Below the pieces are notes generated by a model that worked only from the letters and a program-made list of their open reading frames with translations, did not search any database and was not told the origin of the DNA. From NCBI GenBank assembly GCA_023055425.1, contig JALGPY010000004.1:62643718-62707717 (forward strand): 64,000 nt of DNA, in the 5' to 3' direction. Origin of the DNA: Linanthus parryae (taxonomy: Eukaryota > Streptophyta > Magnoliopsida > Ericales > Polemoniaceae). The position numbers and the translations under genes are program-made. Shown in pieces: positions 32,940-43,454 of the stretch (the stretch's first letter is position 1; the number at the start of each line of letters is the position of its first letter).

Positions 32940-32947
32940 GTCGTAAG

Positions 32948-33373
32948 GACTCATGGTACGCCACATTTTGGGATGAAAGACCCAAGTAGCAAGAGGCAAG
33001 GTTTATATAGATCTCATAAGGGACTCTTCAGTTCTTTGGCTGAGTCAGCAAAGCTTGGAAATGGGTAAGAATCAATTACTTACGTCTCAAAAAGAGGTAA
33101 AAATCAATTACCCTACTAAAGGCTATGACGATTCGGCGGCACGCCCTAATTAATGACGGAAGGTCATAATAAGGATGTGGCTCCCAAGGAAATCGTGCTT
33201 ATCTAATAAATTATTAGTGCGAAAATCAAGGCAATTACGTCAGCATATGACGTCATAATTGATATGCATCAAGATACGAGTGCAAAATCCTCAGAAGGGA
33301 AAAATGGGAGATAAAGTTTCAAATGTTAAAAAAAAAGGGGAGAAACACTGGCATTACAATAATATTTTTGTTT
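32948..33373. other. Non-coding spacer after the antisense gene
   Basis: It lies between the hAT-like insert and the stop codon of the antisense gene and probably includes that gene's 3' untranslated region. The word gtaagaatcaattac recurs as gtaaaaatcaattac near 33064 and 33098. No frame seen. Confidence 0.45.
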
Positions 33374-33849
33374 CTAAAATAAATCCTTGATTAAAGGATC
33401 TCCTGGAGAAAACAAGAGCGACGCCTCTTTTGCTTGATCCACTTCTTGTTTTAATTTCTCGTACTTGGCATTCATCGCATTGAAGAGGTTAACGGCTTCT
33501 TCATCCTTCTGCCTTTGTTCCTCTAACTTCCGTCTTTCAGATGCGAGGTTGTGGTAGCCATGTTTCAAACTCACAGACGCGAGGATCAGGGTGACCCTGT
33601 TGAGAAGATACTCAAAGCCTAGTTTGCCTTGAACTTTAGCCTGAAGACCCCTGCATGTGCTATAAAGCAACCGTGCATTATCAGGAGAAATGGTTGCGGG
33701 GGTAGCCACAGACAGTTGCTCTAGAATCCAGATAGCTTCAGTCAAGAAAAGCCTTCGGTCATAAGGCTCCAGCTCCAAAGATCTCGCAAATGACCATGGG
33801 TATGAGAGGCGCATCCTTATCAGCCAATCCACATCAGGTTGCTTCATTC

Positions 33850-33923
33850 CTGGCAAAAATGATTAAGTTTAGAGCATGAAAGCTTTTAAACAAAGTTGTA
33901 GAAGGCGAAAAGTGGAAACATAC
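33850..33923 (-). other. Predicted intron 4 of antisense gene (74 bp)
   Basis: Donor GGGACTA|GTATGTTTCC, acceptor TTTTTGCCAG|GAATGAAGC. The join gives LEGTR-MKQPDVDW in frame and connects to the last exon, which ends with the stop at 33374. Confidence 0.7.
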
Positions 33924-34580
33924 TAGTCCCTTCAAGGATCTCACGCAAAGAGGGAATGCGCATCGCTGGAAAAGCTGAAGCATGCCCTTGCTGCATTGCT
34001 TGTCTGTCAGCCGCGAGTTCGAGCTCATTATAGTTGGCAGGGATGGTATAAGTTGCAGTAGGTGCGACGGAAACTCCAACTTGTGAACTCCAAAAACTCC
34101 ATGCTGGGGGAACCTGTAAAAGCTCTACCTCAGTGGAAGGAACCGCAACAGTAGCGCCTGCTGCTTGACAAAGAACTTCTCCAGCTACGAGAGGTTCTTG
34201 TGGCTCGGGAGCATTCATTTGAACATCAACATTTTCATGTGATGCTATGTCTTCCATGACCTGTTCATTCTCATGAACTTCAGCTCCAGCATCCTCCGCT
34301 TCCATTTCCTCAACTTCAGCATCAGCATCTTCTTCTCTTAACACGGTGTCAGCTTCGACATCATCAGATACCTCGATGATGTCCTCCAGAGGTTCTCCTG
34401 CATACTCAGTAGTTGCGATAGGATTTTCAACATGAGAGCTTTGCTCTGGGGCATAAGATGTAGAAAGGTGACTCATCTGCTCCGGCATGTCCTCATCAGG
34501 GTCGTCAGCACCTGCCTCGCCCATCGCCTCTCTGGTAGCTGACGCATTATCAACAGAACTTTGTGCGATGACAGCATCAC

Positions 34581-34849
34581 CTGCGATACAGGACAAGGAA
34601 ATGTTAAGGTAAATTTGCATTATAAATGGTATTTTATTGCTATTCTGATAAATCAAAAGGGAGCACCTCCACACTTAGGTGGGATCGCGGCTCCGTCATC
34701 ATATGTTAAAGATGCGACACCATATCCTACTAGAGTATCTTCATTTCGCACATCTTTAAGGTGGGCGTGACCTGGTAGGTGCGAAGAAGCTCTTTATAAT
34801 AGTGATTGGGTTACTAAGCCTTGTCCACACACATTGTTTGAATGATTAC
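34581..34849 (-). other. Predicted intron 3 of antisense gene (269 bp)
   Basis: Donor CCATCAG|GTAATC, acceptor TGTATCGCAG|GTGATGC. The spliced codons read KCGEPSG-DAVIAQSS and stay in frame. Both flanking frames run into stops if the intron is kept. Confidence 0.75.
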
Positions 34850-35245
34850 CTGATGGTTCGCCACACTTGCCTACTAGCCATCGGCGAATATCATCTTTTG
34901 ATAAGCCATGCTTTAACGCACCAATAATTACTTCCTGATAAGTTACAGCGAGGTTAAAAATCTCACCTTCTTTGCCACCTGCAATCTCCTCAAAATCCTC
35001 CTGGGCATGTTCCAAGGCAGCCACATCTGTGTTGTTAGCAGGTTGTTCTTCCAGACTTCTCCTTTTCATGAGCTCGATCTCATCTTCCTCGAGCTTCCTC
35101 CTTCTCTCTTTAGCTTCAGCAGCCATTCTCTCAGACTCAGCAAGGATATCTTCCTCTATGGTCTCGCTGGAGATGCCAGAGCGAGAACCTTTGGTCTTTT
35201 TCTTCTCCTTGGCCAGGAGGCCGCTGATGGTTTCTTTGTCATCAT

Positions 35246-35307
35246 CTGCGGAAGTAAAACTAATCAGCAACTATTGCAAGAGCTAAAGTATGAAAAGACA
35301 AGCTTAC
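35246..35307 (-). other. Predicted intron 2 of antisense gene (62 bp)
   Basis: Donor ATCTCAA|GTAAGCTTG, acceptor TTCCGCAG|ATGATGAC. The join splits one codon after its first base and restores IS-N-DDKETISG. It is short for a plant intron, but the signals are strong. Confidence 0.7.
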
Positions 35308-35803
35308 TTGAGATACCTTCCGAGTCTTCTTCTTTTATCTTATCTCTTTATTCTTCTCTTTCGCTCTCTCCTCTTTCTTCTTCATCATCTCCTTCTCTCA
35401 CTTCTCTTTCCTCGTCCTCCTCTTCCTCTTCTTCCTGACCAAAAGGAATAAAATTCTCAACCGTGAGCTCTTTCTGCGCCTTGCCTGGCATGCGGCCTTT
35501 GCCTTTGTCTTTGGAGGCAAGAGACTTCGCAGGAGATGGAGTTGGAGAATTTTTAGGAGGGGAGGAGATCACAATGCCCTTCTGCTTTTGCCTTTTGGCC
35601 TTTGGGCCAACCTCTGCATCCACTTCGGGAGTATTTTCTATCAGCGAGCAAGCAAACACATCCATTTCCTCGCGTATCCGAGCCTCTACTTAGGGAGCCA
35701 CTTCCATTGTCACGGGAATTTCCTCGCCTTGCCTTTTTGCGGCAACGATAGAGTTGACCAGCGATTTGGAGCGTTCTCAAGAAGCGAACCTCCTCAGATA
35801 ACA

Positions 35804-35880
35804 CTAAAACAGAAAGTGGGGTGTAAGTTTCAATGCACCAACAGAAAGAAGTTTATCACACATAAAGGGAAATTGTTTAC
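35804..35880 (-). other. Predicted intron 1 of antisense gene (77 bp)
   Basis: On the minus strand the donor is GCCAAG|GTAAAC and the acceptor CTGTTTTAG|TGTTATC. Joining makes complete codons on both sides (phase 0) and links exon 1 to the frame that contains MDVFACSLIENTPE. Confidence 0.65.
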
Positions 35881-37747
35881 CTTGGCAAAATCTTCGCTAT
35901 ACTTGATTACATGCGAAATTCCCTCCCTAACAGCAGCCATCTTCTCCCCAAGAATAGTGGCTGGGCATAGGTGATTGTCAGAATCGAGCAAGGAATAAAA
36001 ACCATATTGAGTGTCATCCAAACTACAATTGGGGCGGAATGGAAAGGCATTCCTCTTAATCACAGGAGCTTTACTGGGAGTAGGAGCAGAGTGTGTCTCA
36101 AACCTGGCCTGCTGGGCAGCCCAGTAAGCAATCCAATTCTTGGAGGGGCAACCTACACGACTACCTGAAGGTTGGATGAAGGGCAAGTTGCTCAGAAAAA
36201 TTGTTTTGAACTTGCCTATCAGCAGTCGCTTGTAGCAATTCCTTGCGATTGACCTAGGCCAAATGGAAGGCGCCACTGCATCAAAACCAAACTGGGGAGA
36301 GACGCGAGTTGGGTCAACATCGACTGTGATATTTTCATATCTGGGAGTTAGCTCAGAAACATTTTCGGCAAGAGCAGGAAGGGAACCTCTCAAGCACCAG
36401 CAGAAGAATTCGCGATAGCGATCATGACCTTTGAGAAGAAGCTCTTCTGAGTAGGAACCAGATCTAGCGGGGTACAGCTTTGGAAACCATCGCACATTTT
36501 GAATGCGTGTGGCATAAGGCCTAGCTGTGAACTTGCTCCGTTCATCGCATATAAGACTCCATGTGCACTTGGGAAGATTTGTTCTGAACCATCGAGCAGC
36601 TCTCCCACTGGGAAGTTCATTCTCCGCACCTGGAACGGACCATTTACTGGGCCTAGAAGGAACAGGAGCATAAGAGGGCCATCGCTCTAAAACCCACATG
36701 GTAAGGAATGCAATGTTGACAAAAGTCAACACATCAAGAAGCCCGCGAGAGTCCTTGATCGCCACCACCAGCTGGTCCAATCGATGATATAAGGTGCCTA
36801 GTACCAGAGGCCCAAGTGCGACTTTCTAGCCGAGGGCCAACTTAACTACAAGGGGGAGGACATGATAAAAACCCCCATCATGAGGATGACCATCAATCAA
36901 GTACCTCGACAACCGGGCACAGAGAAAGCCGCACAAGGTTAGATGATACCCTTTCCCCTCTATATAATTCTTCGCATTTGGATCTTTGTCCAGAATTTCC
37001 TTGGTAAAACTACCATTCGCATAGTCGCGAAAGAAGTATTGCACCCACTTGCCCCAGGTGTTCTTCGTAGAGGTTTCAACAAGCTTCCATTCGAGAAGAA
37101 CTTTCGTAGATGTCCAACGAGTAGAGATTTTCTTCACATCGGTTAAGCATTCCTCCATCTGCGCATATAGAGTAAGCTCTGAATCAGTCTTCAAAGCTCA
37201 GGGGACCCACTTCGCCCATGGGGGAAATTTCATATAAGATTTCTACATCTTCCAAAGTAGGGGCAGCCTCGAATTCAGCAACATGGAAGGTGTGGGTCGC
37301 AGGTGAATAGCGAGAAAGAAGGTTTAGACGCATGTATGGATCCAGCTTCACGGCAGCACCCTTCATAGCACGAACTGCGTAATAAATCCCAGCATTGTCT
37401 AACGCGGTGGCATGATGGGTCAATACATGGTCTATCCACTCATCCATCAAATCCATATTTTGTACAAAGTCCTGGGTAGAAATAGCAGTATGAGGGAAGA
37501 ACCCATTTTCAACTCCTAGCCTAACCACATCCTTGGAATCGATTAACTCTAGCATGGCTGCATTGGTAGGCGGGGTCAGTGTTAGCAATTCTCCAGAGGG
37601 GGCAGGAGCCGGTAGATTCTTTATCTTAACCCTAGCATGATAAAAGTCCTTCCCGCCTAGATAGGGGGCTTTTCTCCACAGGGTCTTTGGAAGATCAGGT
37701 ATTTCTTCAGGTTCTTTGACAGGCTTAGATCCTTTTGTCTTGGCCAT

Positions 37748-38487
37748 TTCTGCAGAAAAGCAAGAAAAAAAGGGGGGGGGGAGAAATATACCCACTTTCA
37801 GTTGACATTTCAGTTCAGATTCAGTTCAGATTCAGGAAGAAATTTTTGTTTGTTTTGAAATCAGAAGAAGATGAAAAGTTCGGGGTCAGTTCTGGGTTTA
37901 GAATCTCAGAATTGAAGAAATTTACTGTTTGAAAATTGTTTTAATCTGGTGATTCAACCTTTTAGGGTTTAAGAAGAACCTCTTTTGCAGTTTCCAATAA
38001 ATGGCGTATTCCAAATAGTTCTGGGTTTGCAGATCCAAGACAGTTCAAAGGATATTTGAATACATTAATGGAATTGAGCAAAGCCAACCTTGTTTTGATG
38101 AAGCAAGTTTAAGGAGACGATTGACAAGGAAGAACTGATGGTTGATTACTTGAATCTGCTCTTGGAGGCTCTCAGGTAACATTCACTTTAGAGAGAGAAG
38201 TGATACTGTGCAACAATAGAGGGTATGGAGTATTTATTCAAAAACAATGAAGAGTCGCGTCCTTTCAGTGGTCAAATCGTAACCGTCACCGTCGAATCGC
38301 GCAATCACAGGACGAGCTGACGTCACGCCTAAAACCCTAATAGAACAGACGGCACGACTCTAGGGATTCTAGGTCATAATGGCACGCACGGGGGCTGATT
38401 TTGAGTGTATTTGAATTGGTGCGTGGCGGCGACACGTGCACTGGTTTTTGCGCATTGAAGCCTATCCGACTAGGCGTCTTCACGTGC
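37748..38487. other. Region between antisense gene start and 3' LTR
   Basis: About 740 bases. On the minus strand it would be promoter and 5' untranslated region of the antisense gene. A good acceptor-like signal (TTTTCTGCAG) sits just before its ATG, so a leader intron is possible. A run of G lies at about 37770-37780. No plus-strand frame of note. Confidence 0.5.
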
Positions 38488-38501
38488 AAAAAGGGGGTTA
38501 A
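38488..38501 (+). other. Polypurine tract of Tat element
   Basis: AAAAAGGGGGTTAA immediately precedes the 3' LTR start tgtagatag. It marks the plus-strand primer. Confidence 0.85.
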
Positions 38502-39113
38502 TGTAGATAGTGCTTTCCAGACAGACATATCTTGGCCACGTGGCGATCATCCAGCACACCTAGCTGTGCTCCACACACACTGGATCACCACCCGCGCTGA
38601 TCCATGTGGGGGCTGCGAGACAGGGCCCTCGCATACCACTACACGGGACTTGTAGGGACTTAGTGGTTTGGAGGCTAGAGTAAGTCCTTTCGCGCGCGAG
38701 CGACAACAAAGCCCGCACGCTACCCTTTGTAACTGCTTTGAGAGATTTATGGCACAAGCTCCATAAACCCGGTCAACCTCATAACGGTTCCGATATACGC
38801 GGACGAAGTGCGCAACGGTCCCTATATATGCGGACAAACGTGCCGTTGTGGTTAAGGTAATTAAGCCGCCATTAATGGGTGCATTAACCCACTACAACGG
38901 TCATATTATTCACTAAATATAGGATCGTTAACCCTTCCTTACACAAGACGAATCACCTGAACTACGCGGAAGCTCTGCCAAAATCATGTCGCTCTCTCAT
39001 ACAGTTGCTATTGCCTTACTCTCTCCCTATACACACCCTACTCTTTCCGTGTTCTTTCTATCCCCTGCTCTTGGTGTATATTGAATCTTCCTCAAAGGAT
39101 TCTCTCGTACACA
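38502..39113 (+). repeat. 3' LTR of Tat element (612 bp)
   Basis: Collinear with 24047-24658 without net gaps and ending ctctcgtacaca. Differences include cagacatatc for cagacagatc and the altered TATA region. Beyond it the expected 5-bp duplication is absent. Confidence 0.95.
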
Positions 39114-39183
39114 TCTCCATGCGTTTTCATCTTTCTATCTATGAACCCTAAAAGCAAACACATCTCCATGCGTTTTCATCTTT
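39109..39183. repeat. 26-bp direct repeat at the Tat 3' junction (filler DNA)
   Basis: The sequence at 39109-39134 (acacatctccatgc...atcttt) is repeated exactly at 39158-39183. The second copy is the genuine leader sequence, as copia-1 has its counterpart near 5730-5760. The first overlaps the last five bases of the LTR. It replaces the bases expected after an LTR insertion, as templated filler would. Confidence 0.8.
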
Positions 39184-40031
39184 TGGTCCATACTCTATAG
39201 TCATGTGGAATGCTCCATGCTTCATGCTCCGTCTTTTGTGGCTCTTTTGGCTTTGGGATTCTTTTCTTCAATCTTGGCTAACAATATATTCTATCTAGCA
39301 CTAACTAACAATTATACTAAATAAAATAAATCTCACAAGTTAAGAAAAAAAATGGTCGCAGGCCATAAAACCTTAATTAATTATTTTATCAAATTGATCA
39401 GCTCGCAGGCCGTAAACCAAAACACAAAATTAAACAATCACACCAAACCACATCCTAAAGCCATATCCAACCACCATGCGATTTGCACATAAACAGTTAA
39501 AATCCAATTTTAACGCGCTTGGTCAATTTTAATTGATTTTAGGATTTATCTAGACTCAAAACGGTCCAAGGGGCCCAACCAATTACTTGGTCGAACCCCA
39601 AAAAGTACCGCCTAGGCCTTGGGCCGGTCGACCCCTAGCCCACACGGTTAGGCCGTGCGCTAGGGCAGCCCCCGGCCCCTAGGCCGTGCCTTACTTGGGC
39701 GGCAAGCAAGGAGGGGCGGTCCCCTAGGGGGGGGGGGAACCTCTTTGGGAGTTGTTTCCAAAATAACTCCTTTGCTTGTTTCCCAAGTTTGGTAGTTTCC
39801 TTGTTTGAAAAGAACTCATTCTTTCAATAGGATGCCCATGAGATCTAGATCTAAGATCCTAAAATTTCTCAAACTCACTAATTCATGCATCCAATGCAAA
39901 AACTAGGTCTTTTTTTTATTATTGACAAATTGCATCATATGCTTGATTTGTCTTGTTTTACCCGATAAACAATAAATTAAAAGTGTAAAACTATCAAAAC
40001 GTAACACATAAACCACGTCTATGTTCTACGA
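39135..40031 (-). other. Copia-2 leader, right segment
   Basis: It continues the leader from 24046 and matches 5719-6608 of copia-1, including ctatgaaccctaaa, the region of the two Gs-and-Cs blocks (39590-39740) and the agatctaagatcctaaaatt words. No coding frame. Confidence 0.82.
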
Positions 40032-40049
40032 CCTGTGGCTCTGATACCA
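40032..40049 (-). other. Primer-binding site of copia-2 (initiator Met tRNA)
   Basis: The minus strand reads TGGTATCAGAGCCACAGG one base after the LTR. The first 12 bases match the standard plant iMet site exactly. Confidence 0.92.
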
Positions 40050-40050
40050 C

Positions 40051-43016
40051 TGTAGGGTTTTGATTATGGATACGCAGCGGAAAATATAATTTATCCATTC
40101 AATACCCTCCAAGGATCGCAGGAGGAGAAGCATAAAGATGGTAAAGGAAGAATCATGTTACACACCTTAGGGTTTCTCCTGTGATGACTTGTAACGTGAA
40201 TTGTGTCACGTCTCTACGGTTGATCCACGCCTAGAGTTGAGATCTAGATCTTCCTTCTCCTTTGTGCTAGCTTGGACTGGAGGAAGAGGAAGAAGAAATC
40301 ACACAACGCGAGGCAACAAGGAGGATTCGGCCTCCTTTGTTGGCCAACGGGGACGGGGCGGCGGCAAGGGGGTCGGTTCGGCCTTCTTGTTGCTTGCTCT
40401 CTACTTTGTTCTCTCCCACTCAAGTTATGAATAATACGTTCATAAGTGTGGGAAGGAAGGAAGGAGCATCCTTTATATAGTCCAACAAATCCTTGTTAAC
40501 TACCTAAAGGACCTATTCTAGTCCTACTAGAATTCGGTTTAGTCCCTTCGTTGCAAATTAGTCCTACTAAGTTTGCAAGGTTCTGAAAAGTGATCCTTCT
40601 AATTAATTAATCATATTAATTAATTCCCAAATGTAGTTCAACTCTATCTAGCGTGTGACCCCATAGGTTCTATCTAGGTTGTAGCAACAATTTGCTAATA
40701 TGGAGCGGTCTCTAGCAAAACATCCATCCTAGCCAACTAATAGAATAGTCATCCGACAAACCTTGTGCAAGTAATTGTCACATCCCTTTGTCTCCATATC
40801 CGGATCGGACACGAGGCATACAAGTCACACTCTTATATCCAATCCATAGTTTCTCGATCCTGGGAATAGCCTTATTCGTGCAAATAACATCAATATCATA
40901 TATTGATTTATTTGAGTCTGGCCAGACATTCTATAAGCACTATCCCTCGAGTGGCCTCGGATATTTTCTCCCGTTATGTGGGAGGGAAAAATTCTATCTA
41001 CGTCTACTATGATTTCTAAGCTTGCTTCTTATTGTATCCGGTACACGCCTTTATAGCTACCCAGTTACGGTGTAACGTTTGACGCTACCGAAATCACAAT
41101 AATCCACAACTAGACAATCTAGTGACTTCAAGTCTAAGGATGACAATACCGTTGTCATCACGAGAAGCGCTTGTGACTTTACATAACTTGTATAAAGCCT
41201 TCTCGGAGATGGGTCAATCCAGTGCGCCATTACCCTTAATGCACACCCATGTGTTGGATCATGTGACACGATTCAACCACAAGTGTATGGCCGTCGTGTG
41301 TAGCAATATCCGGAAATCCGAGTTTGTCGAACCCAAGGGACTTGTCGTGAATCAATTAGTATTCTTAACTTTATGTGGGCAAGCACTATATATTGCTTTT
41401 CTAAACTAAATAATTGAAAAGACAAAACGAGTATTTAAATTTTAAGATTTGATATGGGAGAAACAACCATGACACCTCGTTTGGGAGATTGTTAGGATTC
41501 TCTTGTTGACGTCGTTCTATGATTTGTGAAACACATACGAATTTTAATTTGCTAATCGAGAAATACTAACTCACCGAGTTACCAAGTGAGCATCCTATGT
41601 CTAGGTTAAATTAGAACCGAGTTACCAAGTTCTAGTTATCCCTAAACATGCATTAACGATGAATTCTACTCTAACGATCTCAATTCTTGCTGTCACTAAG
41701 AATGAGTGATTGTTTGCTTTTCCGGGTTTAACAATTACCGAGTTACCAAATAATTGAAAACTAAGTTCTAGCTAACAAGATTTCTCCAATTAACTTGATA
41801 GGATGAAGATCACAAAACAATCATAAAAAACGTAAACTCATCAATTAGGTTTATCAAAACATGAATCTCAATCCATAAAACGCATAATCAATGTGAAAAC
41901 CCTAACCCCAATCTCTGGTCCTGATCTAATAAGTTTGGCTACACATATTCATGATCACAAATACAATAGTTTGTGTGATCATGTACAAAAATAATGAAAA
42001 GATAAGAGTAGAGGGATCAAACGGATGAATTCTCGCTTCCACGACGAACTCTAGCTCCAAGTTTCTCCTCAAATCTTCTTCTTTGCGTCTCCATCTGCTC
42101 TAAAATGCCTTCTAGGTCTAAGAACCCGTTTTTCAAGTCCTGGGCACGATTTTTAATGTATTTTGGCCGAATTTGCAATTCAGCCCCTCCAGTTTGCAAT
42201 TCTCGGCCATAATTCATAAGCTGACTTTGCGCGGGCCTTTTCTACCTCATCCGGACTCCGGTTTGGGCCCATATTATATCGTTGGAAAGCCCTGGTCCAG
42301 TGAAACTTTTCCAGCTTTTCTTCGTTTTTGTGTCAACTTCGCTGGACCATATCTTTCTCGTTGGAACTATTATTGAGCTCCGTGACCTACCGTTGGAAAT
42401 ATACTTGAGTCTACTTTCATTTGGCACTGGTCTCACTATCGCAGGTCTTGTAGAACTCAAGATATCATCAAAATAATGAAGGTTGGTCACTTTTGCTCCT
42501 CTATCTTTGCTTCTCCTCATTCTTCTTGGCCATTCCCGAGCTTTTCTCATCTTCCGAAGTTCGTTTCATGCCTCCTAGCAATCGTTTAGCATCCTTTCCT
42601 ACAATGACAACATGAGCAAGCATACCAAGCGATTATATTTGACAAATAACATCTAAAAACGCATAGAAATGCCCAGACTAGCAATAAATCACAACAAGCT
42701 CATTATTCACAAGAATTGGCCTAAATTCCATCACTTTTCACCGAAACGCACACAAATAGCAATGTATTACATATAAAAGATGACTCAAACTAAGGAGTTA
42801 TCATCATGAAATCTCCATATCAATCCAACCCCATACTAGTCGATAGATTATTGTCCTATTAATCATTATACTGGACTAGGGATATTTAAGATAAACAACA
42901 CAATTTTAAATCTAAGGACTTCATTATATTAAATATCCAATAAATAATACAATGAATGTTCTAGCCAAAATAAATTCATACTAAATTAGATTGCCTCTAG
43001 GGCATCTATTCCAACA
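40051..43016 (-). repeat. 5' LTR of copia-2, split by a solo LTR
   Basis: Its ends tgtaggg and ttccaaca match copia-1's LTR. The two halves 40051-41263 and 42804-43016 align to copia-1, with the 1540-bp insert 41264-42803 and its 5-bp duplication between them. A TATA-like word is kept near 40475. Confidence 0.92.
41264..42803 (-). repeat. Solo LTR, Athila/Tat-like (1540 bp)
   Basis: On the minus strand it begins TGATAACTCC and ends with ...GTGTCA. The 5-bp duplication tcatg at 41259-41263 and 42804-42808 is perfect, and the empty site is seen in copia-1's LTR. The TGATAAC start is shared with the element at 8056-14316, though the interior is largely different. There is no internal region, so it is a solo LTR left by LTR-LTR recombination. 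Confidence 0.88.
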
Positions 43017-43179
43017 CATCCCCCTTCTTTACATGATTTTTTAAATAACCCCAACAAATAACTAACTAATTTCATCAAAAATTACAAATACCTCCTCACA
43101 CAACATGTATTTCGAAAATAAATATGTAAACTATACGTAAAAGACGTAAATTATATTTAGAAAAAGACGGGGTGTTACA
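43017..43179 (-). repeat. Solo LTR-A, right part (LTR start)
   Basis: The minus strand reads TGTAACACCCCGTC... and matches the first bases of the LTR-A copy at 58525 (TGTAATACCCCGTTG...), including gaggtatttgta and an agttagtta / agctaatta segment. It continues, across copia-2, at 22972. The outer duplication cccgc lies at 43180-43184. Confidence 0.8.
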
Positions 43180-43184
43180 CCCGC

Positions 43185-43454
43185 ATTTAGGGACCGAAAC
43201 CCAAGGGATCTAAACATGAGGGGCACACAAAGTCTCACACTTTAGGGACCTGAGCTCAATTGATATAACCTAATATAAGTAAAATAACTGATTCAGGTAC
43301 ATGTGAGTTCTTGCACTTTATGTCGTTAATGATTTCTGATCAAGTGTAACATTTGAACACCAAGTTTTTCAAGCAACAGTAAGAATAGTAATTTAAATAG
43401 TTAAAATAATGTAGAAAGCCAGTTTATCAGGTAGGGTAGGAAATACGAAAAAAA
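43185..43454. other. Unassigned flank between LTR-A and copia-3
   Basis: About 270 bases of pre-existing DNA right of the cccgc duplication, originally next to 20853. I see no frame or element signature. Confidence 0.4.

Larger units (their letters stand above)
33374..37747 (-). pseudogene. Spliced antisense PMD-protein gene inside Tat element
   Basis: Five minus-strand exons (37747-35881, 35803-35308, 35245-34850, 34580-33924, 33849-33374) total about 3.9 kb or 1300 codons. I start at 37747 (MAKTKGSKPV). The four introns have GT/AG ends and every join keeps frame. Exon 1 matches the plant mobile domain family: YSPATHTFHVAEFEAAPTLE, then GFLCARLSRYLIDGHPHDGG, LPLVVKLALG*KVALGPLVL and YHRLDQL. 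Later exons have a basic patch (KAKRQKQK), a Glu/Asp-rich run, a Glu/Arg/Lys-rich probable coiled coil (SERMAAEAKERRRKLEEDE) and an acidic stretch. Breaks: a frameshift near 37190, TAG 36826-36828, TGA 35777-35779, TAA 35690-35692 and TAA at 35348. Extra antisense frames are known in Tat-lineage elements and PMD proteins are linked to plant transposons. Its role here is unknown. Confidence 0.82.
24047..39113 (+). mobile_element. Tat-type gypsy element with antisense PMD gene
   Basis: Two 612-bp LTRs (24047-24658 and 38502-39113), a primer-binding site and a polypurine tract bound a 13.8-kb interior. Domains in order on the plus strand are gag, protease, RT, RNase H, a second RNase H and integrase. 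Integrase last defines gypsy, and the extra RNase H is the mark of the Tat lineage. Behind pol lie a tandem-repeat array, a hAT-like insertion, and a five-exon antisense gene. The LTRs differ at roughly 24 of 612 sites by eye (about 4%), so this insertion is older than copia-1. All plus-strand frames are broken. The 5-mer before the left LTR (ccaag) is not repeated after the right one, where filler DNA is found. Confidence 0.92.
22973..43016 (-). mobile_element. Copia-2: truncated copia, same family as copia-1
   Basis: In minus orientation it keeps the 5' LTR (40051-43016, enlarged by an inserted solo LTR), the primer-binding site, the leader (split by the Tat element) and the first 100 or so codons of gag. 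It ends abruptly at 22973 in LTR-A sequence. The rest of pol, the polypurine tract and the 3' LTR are missing, so a deletion removed them. Net LTR length without the insert is about 1421 bp against 1430 in copia-1. The right-hand junction lies in LTR-A at 43016/43017. Confidence 0.85.

Noticed and set aside
37184..37795. Host gene explanation for the PMD frames
   Set aside because: The frames lie strictly between pol and the polypurine tract of one element with both LTRs, so they belong to the retrotransposon, though capture from a host long ago is possible.
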